Shown here: one piece after another, positions 23,291-35,076 of the stretch
How positions within the stretch are numbered: the first letter of the stretch is position 1
Layout: each line of letters starts with the position of its first letter
NCBI GenBank assembly: GCA_028673005.1
Contig: CM054115.1
Span: forward strand, 6,059,501 to 6,123,500
DNA length: 64,000 bases
Direction: 5' to 3'
From: Tanypteryx hageni
Taxonomy: Eukaryota > Arthropoda > Insecta > Odonata > Petaluridae
The notes under the pieces: generated by a model
What the model was told of the DNA's origin: nothing
Seen by the model: only the letters and a program-made list of their open reading frames with translations
Database searches by the model: none
Position numbers and translations under genes: made by a program

Positions 23291-24390
23291 GTAAATGCAG
23301 TGAAAATTTATTCTTTATTTACGACGAGCATTTGTTGATAAATACTAAACAAATTACATTAAACCAGTTGCTACCAAGATTTCTTTCTAAAATTTAATTT
23401 ATGAAACTAATAGATTGTAGCGAGAAGTAAATTCCAAATAGCAACTTTAATATACAAAACATTAAAATACTTAAAAGGACGTCAATTTATTGTATTGCAG
23501 TGTTAAATAAATTACCAAATTTAATATTAAAAATAATTAATTTCATTCTCACATCAATCACTCATCACTGTCACTCACATTTTTCAACCATAGTCCGTGC
23601 TACGTGTCTCGCATTTATGTTAAATAATCGTACTTTCAGTGTTGAAGTTAAATCATAATGTTCTCTTTCAGATTCAATAAACTTGATTGCATTGTAACTT
23701 AAATTGGAATAAAATTGAAATTTAATATTGTACTTACCGATAATCAAATGAAACTTCAGTCTATACAGCATCTATATTAATTTTAATAAATATTATGACG
23801 TAAGACTTTCGTTTAAATACTAAGTGAAATTAATAGATCGTGCTGTATACATTGAAGCTTTGTTAACTTCTCGATTTATTAAAAGAATTGCGATTTTAAT
23901 TCTTAGAGATAAAAAAGTGAAGCTTCAATGTGTAAACTGTTAAACGAAGCGAATATGAAAGTTTATTTACAAATATTACTAACTATATATTGTTGTTAGT
24001 AACAGTATCAACTCTGTAAATAACCATTGCTATGCTGTGAGAAGATGAACTTGTATAATATTATATAGGCAGATTATAGTAAAATTTTGCTCTGATATTA
24101 TACACTATTCCAGGTTTGATTAATAAATTTTAAAAGATATAAGTAAAGAATTTTTCACCTTCAGAGAAAAAGGATATGTACCAGTCAAACCTATCAAAGT
24201 TTTCAGTGATCAGCTTACTGATTTACTTTAATTATTTTAATTTACATTTCTGTATATAGTAAGTTGATCTCACTTGTATTTTAATAAATGGATGGCTAAA
24301 TACTTGATGTTACTTAAAATTACATTACCTAATAAGTTTACTGCAACTCTCAGTTGTTACAAATTACAGAGATAACATTTTAGAAATCAC
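23291..24390. other. Intron/intergenic sequence, no gene seen
   Basis: AT-rich. I looked here for the expected next KIAA0319-like exon (a CxCxGHGxC EGF-like motif on the minus strand) and did not find it. Confidence 0.5.
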
Positions 24391-24642
24391 CTCGTTTAGG
24401 CTCCACATCTTTTCTGTTTCCACCATCTCCATTTGCGATGGAAGCTTTGCTATCTTCTTGAGCAAAGAAAACTAGGACAGTCCGACCTGAAGCAGAGTCA
24501 GGTCTGAGATCAACAAGATGTGGAACAGCAGGATGTGGAAGCAGCAATGCTAGACGTGCTTCCAGAGCGGTGACTTGAGCAGTTGTCAACAGACCCGCAT
24601 CCACATTGAGCCAGACTTCGACCAGAGACAGAAGCTTCGGGT
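24391..24642 (-). CDS. KIAA0319L: KIAA0319-like exon: region after the last PKD domain
   Basis: The acceptor is TTGTCATCAG before 24642 and the likely donor is CGAG/GTGATT at 24391/24390. The exon starts with the last two bases of a codon and ends in phase 1, giving 252 bp. It encodes DPKLLSLVEVWLNVDAG near the start and GRTVLVFFAQEDSK later. In human KIAA0319 the equivalent segment follows the last PKD domain, with a conserved DP, VE-hydrophobic run and a V(F/I)F(F/Y)(V/A)Q block. The protein is a plasma-membrane glycoprotein linked to neuronal migration and, for the -like paralogue, endocytic trafficking and AAV entry in mammals. The next exon should hold the EGF-like and transmembrane parts. 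The donor is inferred. Confidence 0.85.
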
Positions 24643-25277
24643 CTGATGACAACACAAAGCATTTTATCAATTTGTAGGTGAAAAATATTCATTGTAGAGA
24701 AAAATAGGCCTAAATTACAGCTTTATTGAGTGAAAAAACATTTGTGGCAAGAATATTTAAAAGAACAGAACAAATTTTGAAAACAAGAATTATAAAAAAA
24801 AACTGGACATTTTAAAAGCTGATAAGGACATGATCTTCTTTTGGTAAGGAAAAGACAACTTTATTATTATTATTTATTATTATTTTATTTTGTTTACTCT
24901 ATATGAACTTTATTTGATAATTCATGATTAGGCTATATGGACCCACATATTGTCCGGCAACCAGAAAAAAACCAAAAACGAGCAACCACAAGTCCCAAAG
25001 TTGTGGACTTTTTGACTTTGCATTGTATCAAATTAATAATATGCCTGTATTTGTATCTATATACAATTCAGATTACTAAGAAATTGTGCCAAAGCTATTC
25101 TGATGAGAAGTTGAAATCATATAACAACCCAAATTCATTCATTTAAGAGTTTTCTACAACCTAATATTAATATCACATTCATTTATGATTAATAAAGGCT
25201 CAATAACACACCATGTTTACCATAATGTAATTCCTAGCATTGTAAAATAAAAAAGTAATCTTATATTGCTTATAATA

Positions 25278-25623
25278 CAGTACACCCTCGATTTAACGGA
25301 CCTTGGTTTAGCAGACTTCGGAGGATGATGGTGATGATGATGTAACAGGCGAAACCGGTCGATTATTAAACTTTTTAGTGGGAATTTACAAGTTTCTTTT
25401 CATTTAAAGTGATGTGGTTGTTTTAAATTCGATTTTGTATCGTATATTCATGCAAATGCGGTATTTTATACATTAATTATCATTAGCATCAGTAAAGGAG
25501 GTTTTCTCATGTAGGTACAAGTTTGTTTTTGGAATTGAAAAATCCCATTTGCCATTTGATGGACATTTGGCTTTAACGGATGACCCTTCCCCCCTATTAG
25601 TCTGTTAAATCGAGGATTTACTG
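25278..25623. mobile_element. Tigger-type MITE
   Basis: Inverted ends CAGTACACCCTCGATTTAAC (25278) and CAGTAAATCCTCGATTTAAC (25623), each flanked by TA. At 346 bp it has no coding capacity. It contains a GAAACCGGTCG phrase and a TTTACAAGTTTCTTTTCATTT phrase shared with 7750. Confidence 0.85.
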
Positions 25624-25954
25624 TATGAAATAATTCAGCCTACATCAACATTTTTGGGTCAGCACCAAAATTTGATATAACTGAAGCAAATATATGATAT
25701 AGATGATCAAAAGAGAACCTGAAGTAAGATATTTATGTAGAGAAAATACTTCTGCAAATAGGAAGTTTAATTAGGGAGATCACCTTAAGTTCAGATAAGG
25801 ATGGTATTTAAGAGAAACAGAATAAAATGTAGCAATGTAACAATTTTTGATTAAAAATAGTTGTGTCATTTGGATCCCCATTATGATGTACTTAGAGTAG
25901 TCATTTATTTGGCCTTGACATTGTTTAAATATTCAGTCAGCTGGGAGATATTAC

Positions 25955-26054
25955 CTGGTTTAACAATAATGGACACTGTGTCTTCACTAAAGGCACCTTG
26001 TTCATCAGTCACACGAAGTACAAAGACATATCGTCCTGGGACAGCATCAATTAC
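25955..26054 (-). CDS. KIAA0319L: KIAA0319-like exon: second half of last PKD domain
   Basis: Acceptor GATGTTAAG before 26054; donor AAACCAG/GTAATA at 25955/25954. The 100-bp exon starts in phase 0 and ends in phase 1. It encodes VIDAVPGRYVFVLRVTDEQG and then SEDTVSIIVKP, the last strands of a PKD beta-sandwich (the Y-x-F-x-L-x-VTD-x-G pattern). Phase fits the upstream exon at 47283-47485 (ends phase 0) and the downstream exon (starts with two bases), where the shared codon makes Asp. The alignment to human KIAA0319 (LVEGVYTFHLRVTDSQG) is continuous across both junctions, so no exon is missing between. Confidence 0.9.
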
Positions 26055-27699
26055 CTTAACATCAAATAAAACAATTATTTCTACACATGTATAACCAAGT
26101 CAAAATTTATAAGTTTTCACTCTAGTTTTTTCATACAAATTCATAAGATAATATTAAAAACATTAAAAAAAGTTCATGTCCTTGAACTATTTTTTTAATT
26201 TTGTCAATCTTTTTAAAGTGATGCAGTCAAGTTACTCTGTGAAAATCTGTGTTGTTTCTACTGAACAACATAGAAATGAACATATTTAGGAAGTTAGTGA
26301 GTAATATCAGCATTGGTGATTTTTTTTTCAACTTACTGGATGCTTTTTATTTGTATCAAACACAAAGTAGATATTGTATTTACTCATATACCACACATGC
26401 CTTTTTTCCAAAATGTCTGTAAGAAAAAGAGATTTTACATGAGGAATTCTGAACAGGTTATATAAATTGTGAGTATCGACAGTAAATTCACTGCAACATG
26501 CTTGCATCTACATTTATACTTGCAGAAGAATTCTATATGCTCTAAGCATTTTGAAGATTGAGATTACAATATATTTCTTTCATATAAAAGCTGTACCTTT
26601 TAAATGAGTTAAAGTTTACTAGTGTTACTCAAAATAATCAGTTCTGTCATTAAAAGTTTACTATAAATTTCTACCTATACTTTTGCAGGAATAATTTGGC
26701 ATCTGGTATCCATGTCCACAGAATTCATTGTGAGCCCTTGATGCTCCTTTAACATAAGAGGGGTGACTGCCGAGGATATTTCTGCTAGCATCTTAATTAA
26801 GAGATCATCCAATAAATTGCGTTACGCAGGAAGGAGGGAGAAGATGCATGACTTGGACGAGCCTCCTTTCAGGGGGGAGAGGGAATTGGTGAAGAGTCTG
26901 ACTTTTTATTTAAATCCCAGATGTCTACTTATTCCAGCACGAATATATTTCTTTCCCTCCGAACTGGGCCAAAAATAGGGGTGTGCACAGCTATCCTCCT
27001 AATTGTAGGGGGAGGGGCCAGCATAAAAGTCAAAAATATTTGGGGGGTACACAAAAATATGAAAAATTTCATAAATCTATTAGGCTAGACCTGTATTTTT
27101 GTGCCAAACCCTTGCTTATATTAGCAGTGAGCTTCTTTTCTACCTCTTTAGGTTATAAAACCAACGTTTAATAACTGTTTGCTTTTATGTATAAAAATGA
27201 TGATAATTTTTATTGATAATTTACATACATTCTTTTTGTATCATTTTAACAATGATACTTACCATACAAGGGGTTGCAATCTGTTGTTATTATTAAAATT
27301 GCGTTTATTACTTCGCAAATTGAACCATAATAATTTTATAAAAAGTGGAGAATTTTAATTTCTAAACTTTTATTGTCATACTGACAGGTTTACAGATTAG
27401 TCTAAAATAAAAATAAATGTTATTGCAAAAATGTGAAATGTAATTTTCGATCAATAAAATGTGCATAGGCATTCCCATTTCTATTATAAATCAGCACAAT
27501 GTATTAGACATGTTACAAACATACAGCATTCAAAGTATTTTTATAACAATTATAATAACACAAGTAATGAAAATAGGGAACCAATTATCTTAGTAAATTA
27601 GAACTATAATATTAATGTTATATTTAATTATCTGTATAATATAATTTCCCACTCATAACCCATCGTAAGTCTGTGAAACACATTTTGATAAGCCTATTT
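26055..27699. other. Intron start of the 21.2-kb intron, no gene
   Basis: AT-rich apart from a G-rich patch at 26860-27050. Open frames at 26763 and 26983 lack any motif. Confidence 0.5.
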
Positions 27700-27783
27700 G
27701 ATGGAATAGAGTGATCTAAAGATCCTATGCAGACAGGCATAAGCTGTAATGTTGGGAATAATTTTGAAACGAGAAAAAAGTCT

Positions 27784-27853
27784 GCTATGACCAGGAATCG
27801 AACCCGGGTCTTCCACTTGCCGGGCGGATATTCTACCACTGAACTATCTTAGC
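27784..27853 (-). repeat. tRNA-like SINE head
   Basis: Same 70-nt cloverleaf as at 218-287, with one change in the T stem (CCTGG). A and B boxes kept; anticodon loop CCGGCAA without U33. Confidence 0.7.
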
Positions 27854-28089
27854 TGATCAATTTTCTCGTTTCTTAACACGGATGTTTTCTTGGTTGGGAC
27901 GGAACTAGCCAAGCTAGTATCAAACTGCCCCAACGGATGTCCTCAAAGAGATACACTGAAGAAAACTCCTCCCTCTCAAATGGTGAGATTGCCAAGCAAG
28001 AAATTGATGGAATAAAGCGATCTAAAGATCCTATGCAGACAGGCATAAGCTGTAATGCTGGGAATAATTTTGAAGCGAGAAGAAAGTCT

Positions 28090-28159
28090 GCTATGACCGG
28101 GAATCGAACCCGGGTCTTCCACTTGCCGGGCGGATATTCTACTACTGAACTATCTTAGC
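28090..28159 (-). repeat. tRNA-like SINE head
   Basis: 70-nt cloverleaf with a perfect T stem (CCGGG/CCCGG) and a perfect B box; anticodon loop again CCGGCAA. Confidence 0.7.
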
Positions 28160-28206
28160 AGATCAATTTTCTCGTTTCTTAACACAGATGTTTTCTTGGT
28201 TGGGAC

Positions 28207-28267
28207 GTTCAGTGGTAGAATATCCGCCCGGCAAGTGGAAGACCCGGGTTCGATTCCCGGTCATAGC
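28207..28267 (+). repeat. tRNA-like SINE head, lacking its first 9 bases
   Basis: Begins at the D arm (GTTC) and continues through a full anticodon arm, T arm and the 3' half of the acceptor (TCATAGC). The missing start coincides with the junction to the inverted neighbouring unit. Confidence 0.7.
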
Positions 28268-28439
28268 AGACTTTTTCTCGTTTCAAAATTATTCCCAACA
28301 TAAACCTATTTCACAACTTGCTAATATGTACTTGTTTAATGTATGTGAATAATGCGCTTGCATTAAGAAACTCGCCTTGTTTATAGCCTAAGAACCTTTC
28401 AAACACAGTACCATCTAATAGTATCTTACTACAACCGAA

Positions 28440-29441
28440 AGTTGGGCACTTTTAGAGATTCATCCACCATAATTGAAAAATACTCTACTTTTTTAATCTC
28501 GTCTGTTATTTGTCTAATTACTAAATCCGAAATTATTTTTAAAATTTCATTTTGAACTGACGGAGTAGTATATTTAGCAATTTACAGACCATTGAGAAAA
28601 AATCTTTTTACATTTTCAGAATGCACAGACAAAATATGTAAAATTTCCAGAAAATTTCCTCTATGTAGACTCAGGTCAGATAAATCATTTGCCCAATGAG
28701 CTATATTTTGAACTGCAGTATATCTTAAAACCTGATAAACATTCTTTAAGTATTGCCTATTTTCACTTACTTGGCTAGAACGGGCACGGTTTAACAAGGA
28801 CATAATAGAAGCTATCTTATTGGACGCCATTTCTTTGTGCATCTCCCAGGAGGTTTCGCACTTTTTATGCAAGTCGCTCATACCTTGTTGCCGAAGCCCA
28901 GTGTCTTTTTCCAAGGCCTTCTTCCAGTTTCTGAACCCTGCAGATATGAACGGCGTGTTCGAATCCACAGCAATGAAAAAAAGCGACATGGAAAGCAATA
29001 CGCAGCATCATCTAACACACTATATTCTAACCACAAAAACTTTTCGTAGCAAATTGCCTTGAAACTTCTCCAGCGTGTTCCGAATCTCCGATTTGGGAAA
29101 ATTGACAGTTTTGGCTGTATAGGTCCATCAATCACAACCTGCGACAGATCTCGCGGTCCAGGACTTTTTGTGAACTTAATATCCTCAGTAGCACTGGTCA
29201 CACCATCTCTGTCATCGCAATCGGAATTCAGTATTAAATTCAGCTTATCGAGATCACATTCCTCCATTTCACTTTCCGAACTTGAACTAACTTCCTCACT
29301 CTCATCAACAGTAGTTTCAATATTATCAGTTTCAAGCTCCTTATCTTCAAAATTAACTGTTTCTTTAGAATTTCCTAGTCTGATCTTCTTTGCCGTGGCT
29401 TTTTCAAAATAGTCCGGGATGTTACTTCTTTTGCTATTCAT
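28440..29441 (-). pseudogene. hAT transposase relic, ZMYM/TTF type
   Basis: From 29441 (MNSKRSNIPDYFEKATAKK) an acidic, Ser-rich N-terminus leads to PKLSIFPNRRFGTRWRSF and LEYSVLDDAAYCFPCRFF, the TTF-type zinc finger. A frame change near 28930 leads to GFRNWKKALEKDTG, HKKCETSW, SENRQYLKNVYQVLRYTA and RGNFLEILHILSVHSENVK. The last recognisable piece is a VEYFSIMVDES block near 28450, holding the first catalytic Asp of hAT. The rest, including the dimerisation domain, is missing. A close relative is at 373-1196. Confidence 0.85.
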
Positions 29442-30539
29442 CTTATTCGATTTGTTTGGACCTTAAAAAAATAATAATTTAAATTTTATTTTCTTCATAA
29501 TCCTATACCATTCAAACTCAAATAAGTATAGTATATATCGCTTCAAATATACTTTTTATTAGTTGCACAATTTTATTACTTAAATTTAAGTAACAATTTA
29601 ATTTACTCAAATAAAACGTAAAAGTAATATTCCGTAGAATTAATGTCCGCCTAATGAACATTCATTGTAGCATATATGGTAAATTAGTATAAAAAATTAG
29701 TTGAACGAATGTCCGACTCGTTATAATGAATGTAAGTTACTCATTTATATCAAAATACCGAATACTTGACAGAGCGAGTCCTATGGCATGGATATAAGCG
29801 AATTATCTAAAAAGCAAAAACAGCTGTAACTCGATGCTTTACTCGTGAATATAATACAATGTTGCAATATTTTTCTTCCTATGATAATAAGTGTGAATAT
29901 GAATGGAACTCAATGTAATATAAAAATTATATACTTACCCCTATGAAAAAACGTCGGTTACCGTCGGAACTCTTTCGCTGACCTGCTAATGGGATCTAGT
30001 TTTTCTTGCCATCACACCAAACACGACAATCCTTGGATGCCATGCCAAAGGGCATTGATCGCGAAGCTTTAGGTGAAAAGGAATATCCTTAATTTCGTGA
30101 AATCCAAAGCAGTCACTCGAGTCCACCACGTAACATTTCTTAGTTCTTCCTCATTTTCATAAAAAAGGCCAAACAATATAAATATGATTGTTTCTCAAAC
30201 AAAAGGTAATAAGTAAATTTACATACTGAGTTGGTCCTGACATAACGCGCTATTTTTACTGAAGTAGAACGAAAAATAACGAGCATATGTTTAGCGATTT
30301 AATTTAAGAAAAATTCTTAGATTTTTCAGAAATGTCCTTTTAAAATTAGCAATCTCACTAAATTTCACACAGCTTCACATTTGCGCCAATATGTTATATT
30401 GGTATATCCTGGTGTAAACGTACAAACCTTTAATAATAATGAATGTTGATGTTGAGACCGAAGTACAAGAGCGAGGAGATGCTTCTTCGATCACTAGCAC
30501 CAAATGACTGACGACAAGTGACTGGAAATTATAAATAAC

Positions 30540-30655
30540 CTAGAAATTGATGGAATAATGCGATCCGAAGATCCTATGCAGACAGGCATAAGCTGTAAAT
30601 TTGGGAATAATTTTGATAGCAGACTTTTTCTTGTTTCAAAATTATTCCCAAACAA
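30540..30655. repeat. Inverted SINE body fragments
   Basis: GATCCTATGCAGACAGGCAT and GGGAATAATTTTGA in minus orientation, then TAGCAGACTTTTTCTTGTTTC and AATTATTCCCAA in plus orientation. Two oppositely oriented body fragments are joined head-on with the tRNA part missing. Confidence 0.75.
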
Positions 30656-30699
30656 CCTAGAGTAAACTCCATCTTCCATTTGAGAAAAACACTTTCTGG

Positions 30700-33600
30700 A
30701 AGTTAAAAGAAGATTGATTCTTTCTGTTGAGAACCGAGTGATTGGCATTTCCTTAATTTTTTATGTTTTTGTAAGTGAACCAGCCCTTTCCCTTCCTCTT
30801 AGTGAAAAGAAAGGCAACTGAGTCCCTTTTCTCTGTTCTCTCCATCCTTGTCCTTCGCTGAATCCAAGCAGTGACAGAATTATGAGGATTTAGGAGAACG
30901 CCTTCACTGCAAGGGCTGGGTTTCACCCGTGGAGAGCCATTTAGAGATTTATTGGTGCGAACCCAGAAGACCACGGTTAAAAATGAACAAAGACGCATAT
31001 GGAGGTCTCGTATTTACTTTGTTAAGACATTTTCTCAGAAGAATTCGACGCTCCGAAAACTCGGTGCTCGACTATGGCATTGAGCCAACGCCTGAGTCCG
31101 ACATGTCGCCCGCAGGACACGCGTCAGTTTCACGCTACTATAGTTTGGGCCTCGTGCTGCACTTCTGTCTAAAGAGAGAAACACGTCTCAGCATGGGTGC
31201 GGAGGAAAAGGTTCTGGTTCTCCCGTTTATCCTCATCCATTTTCACACATGGCCACTAAAAGTCTTGAAATACGAGGGCAGATGCTTGCCTGCCTAATGA
31301 TTAGTAAAGGGCTGAAGGTTTTTCAAAAATAAATAAAAAAATGCCAAATGGCAATCAGAAAACAATCCTTAAGATCTCGGCACCTCTCATAACTAATCAT
31401 GCAATTGATTGATTGCATTCAAAAGAGATTAAAGAGGGTGCCAAAGGAGGGCCAATGCGTTTTTAGGGGGCAGAGGCCCCCTCTGGCCCCCCCTGGGTGT
31501 GCATGGTACACAAGTGCACGTGTCGCACAAGTAAATATGGTGTATATCTGCTTAAACTTGAAATACAATGGACAGACCTTTGGACAGACAAGATGTCCTC
31601 ACTCTCAGATTTGCATTGACTAAATAATGAATAAACAATAATGTAAATGCTAATGTTGCAGCATTTCAAGGCTTTTTTGCATGGAGTATAAAATAATCCC
31701 ATTGTAACAAACCAACTCATCACAATCTCTAATGCTGGGCCTATGGACTAAAATGCCTTTTATACAAGCTAAATATTTTTATAGGTGGTCTAAAAAAACA
31801 TGTCAATTTTAATTTAATGAAAATAAAGTAGTACCTTCTATGAATTGTTTCTACACTGCACTTTATGCATAAATGATATCTATATGTAAATATAATTAGA
31901 ATTATATATTACCTTCATATGGGCTTAGAATGTACACAGCTAATGATGGAACCTAAATGTCTCTGCTTTAAAATGTCCTTTATAACCTATTAGTAATTTT
32001 GAGTTACTATATTATACTATACTATATTTTCTACAAATAGGACAAAATGCAAATTCTTCTTTATAACACAACCACTTAAATTCCTTGAGCAACTTGTGTT
32101 GGAAAGGATGTCTTTTATGATTTATTTCAGTGGATGATAGATTTGCTCCTTTGAGAACATCTTCTTTGAATGACACATTTGCTGCTTCATGAATATTTTC
32201 ACTAATGCACAACCCACAAAAGTTATTTTTTCCATTGCTTATAACTAGGGTATAGATTTTTGGGTTTCACCCAATTTTTACTAGATTTTTACCCTGGGAT
32301 TGCCTTTTTAAAATTTCGGATTAAACCCGAAAAACCCAAAATTATTAGTTTTCTTTAAACACAATTTTTTAAATATTTGGTCACAGAATTTCTATTCTGG
32401 CGCTTGTAGGCACCTCAGCACTTGAGTGCAGTCCAAGATGTTCATGATCAGTCTGTTTATTCTCTTTGTAAATAATTTATTCATAAACTTACTTAGTAAC
32501 AAAATCTTAATTTCCTTGGTTTGATCGTGCCACGAATAGTCAAGGATGCGCCTTATCTAGTCGCAATTAAATCTTTGATAGGATAAGGAAAAAAGAGCTC
32601 AAGTGTCTGTTAGTTGAAAACATGATGAAAGAAAATTATTTCACTAATATCTGGCGTGTTTTCAAAAGAAGTTGAACAGGAAGCAAGATATTTATGCAGC
32701 CTGCGAGGTGTTCCTCTCCACATGGCGGCATTTAACACAAAATATCACTATCAACCATACTTAAGGTGTAGTAAAAAGTTTTGATTGTTGATAAAACTTT
32801 TAAATTTTTAAACAAGATTATTATTTTAAAATAATTTTATCTGAATTACAAAATAATAAAACCCGAAAATTTTCCAAGATTGAACTTTTTTTAAAACCTC
32901 GAAAAATCTCTAACTTATTTATACCCGATTATAACCCAAATGAAAAGGAAAATAATAAAACCTGATATCTACCCTCCGAATGAACTATTTTTAAACCCGA
33001 AAAATCCATACCCTACTTATAACACTTTCTAGCACATCATCTTCACCTGTAGTTTTGCACCATTTCATAAAACTAAACAGTTTAGTACATATTTCCTTTC
33101 ATTTGCTGTTCATTATGAACTATGGAGTAAGGGTTTACATAAACAGTACATAAAAACGTTTCAGAAAGACAAAAATACAAAAATTCAGAAAAGATATATG
33201 CGCCCGAAAATGAAGCCATTAGAAACTGACTGCAGATCTCCATTGAGCAGGGTTGCCAAACTCCAAGTGATTTGTTCTCATATCAAAATTCTTGCGCAAC
33301 TACATCCCTGAAATTTTAAAACAATGTCTCCCTTCGGAATCCCTTTTATATTACTCAAACTGGTGAGAATGCAATGAGTTTGTAGTATGAACTAGTGATT
33401 TCTGCATTTAAGCTCACATATTTACATGACAGACTTTCGGTTTATGCCTCGATTAAAAGGAAAGTATCATCAGGCAAGTTCAGAATGCAGCCAGTACTGT
33501 ACTGAGATGTTTATTGTATATTCTACATTCTATACAATGCTTTGGGTGCATTACAATTGCAAATCGCATTGATTGCATTCAAATCGATGCAACCGTTGTG

Positions 33601-34546
33601 AACTTGCAACAAGAATCTGCAATTTCAGCTTTTTCAGCTCACTTACTTTGCTCTTAAAGCAAAGTGTTTACTGCCAATTTTGAATGGTGCCTTTCTGTAT
33701 GACTCCATAGGTTTATGGAATATTGCTAAGGCTGTTAATATTTATCAGCTTGACTTTACATTGCTGCAATAAAAAATGGCTGCCGAATTTGTTTGTTGTT
33801 TACATGAGTGAGATATCACAACTATGTAGTGATGGCTAAAAGCTTGATGCCCCGTCAAAATACTGTACATATGGATATATTGCACCTTAGCCTGAAAAAA
33901 TAATGTGAACCACAGAAATAAGGCTTTATGCACTTAAAATGAATCTAAAAATTTACTTGCCTGTGGCGAATGGATTTCTGGAGCCCTGTCAGCAAATATA
34001 TAACCTTATTTCAAGGTTGGGGGTGTCACAAAATTTGGTTTATCTTTGAAAGGATGCCATCCCTACAAAAAGTTTGGAAACCACTGCACTAGTGATTTGA
34101 ACATAGTGTCAGCATTGAGTAGAGTAACTCACTGTAATTTTTTCCAGTTTCAATGGGTTAAATATTTTTATGTATTTTATGGTCACATTATCTTAGCAGA
34201 AATCAGCTTTAGATAGATGAGCTAAAATATGTACCCAATCAATGAGACCAGAAGTTAGTACGTTGGAGATCAATGACAGCAGAAATTTCTTCCTTTTGAA
34301 CATATACTTATTTCTCGCTTCCTATTTAATCAATTTAGGTCATGATGATTTTTATTGAACACTATTACTAATAATAAATGATTTTATGATATATGAGAGG
34401 TTACCAAAAACCAAGTTTTTTTACTCATCACACATTGTAACATTTGCTACTGCAATAAATACATGCTCTTAGTAGTGGTAAGTAGTTTACAGTTGTCATC
34501 ATGCTCATCTAACCCATTAGTGCCTGAATAGTAATCATTAAAGGTG
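30700..34546. other. Intronic stretch without recognised genes
   Basis: A GC-richer patch at 30850-31300 has overlapping frames on both strands (plus 30929-31297, 122 codons; minus 30753-30998) that I do not recognise. A minus-strand frame at 32012-32212 with FKWLCYKEEFAFCPICRKYS looks like the BED/TTF-type finger of a hAT or domesticated zinc-finger protein, fragment only. At about 34060-34088 the sequence AAGTTTGGAAACCACTG is a hAT-type right end without a partner. Confidence 0.4.
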
Positions 34547-35076
34547 ATCACTTGGAAGAAATATACACAGGAAGAGGTGCATGAAGTTATTCTTTTTTGT
34601 GGGCCGCAGCAACCTGGCAAAAATCCATGTGGAATATTTAGAGATGAAACATAGCTTCACCACTACTACAAGCCCAAATCAAAATCAGAATTGATGATAT
34701 GGAAACATTCCACCTTGCCCACCCCAAGAAGCATGACAATCAGCAGGAAAGATGAAGGGGACAGTCTTTAGGGACACATATGGCATAATTCTGGTAGACT
34801 TCACATCATGAGGACACACTGTCAACATAGCTGCATAATGAGACTTGCTGAAGCTGAAGAAGGCTGCAATTCCCCAGAGGAGACCAGGCCTGCTTTCGAA
34901 GTGCGTGTTGATGCTACATGACAGTGCATGACCTCATACAGCACTTCTGAGCACTTGGTATTGGGAGCTTCTTCTCTATCAACCCTCAAGTCCGGACCTG
35001 CTCTCTCTGATTTCCACATGTTAGGCAATTAAAGAGAGACGACTCTGAGGCCAGCAGTTCCATTTGGATGAGGTTG
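34547..35076 (+). pseudogene. mariner transposase relic
   Basis: The N-terminal TWKKYTQEEVHEVILF is followed, after an internal deletion, by RDET-stop-LHHYYKPKSK with the first catalytic Asp at 34651, then WKHSTLPTPRS. In other frames come GHTVNIAA, RRPGLLSKCVLMLHDSA (second Asp near 34920) and LSDFHMLGN (third Asp at 35009). This is the D,D34D order of mariner; frame changes and stops make it inactive. It ends where piggyBac G starts (TTAA at 35077), so it was hit by that insertion. Confidence 0.8.

Larger units (their letters stand above)
27700..28305 (-). repeat. SINE cluster: two tandem copies and one inverted truncated copy
   Basis: Two heads on the minus strand are 306 bp apart, each followed by the same body (reading TGATGGAATA, GATCCTATGCAGACAGGCAT, GGGAATAATTTTGAA on the plus strand). 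A third, plus-strand unit starts abruptly at GTTCAGTGG (28207), directly after TTTTCTTGGTTGGGAC. The segment between the tandem heads matches bases 1-217 in inverse. Different from normal dispersed SINEs, this is a dimeric and inverted arrangement. Confidence 0.8.

Noticed and set aside
32012..32212. Host zinc-finger exon
   Set aside because: A single finger-like fragment without splice sites; more likely a transposase relic.
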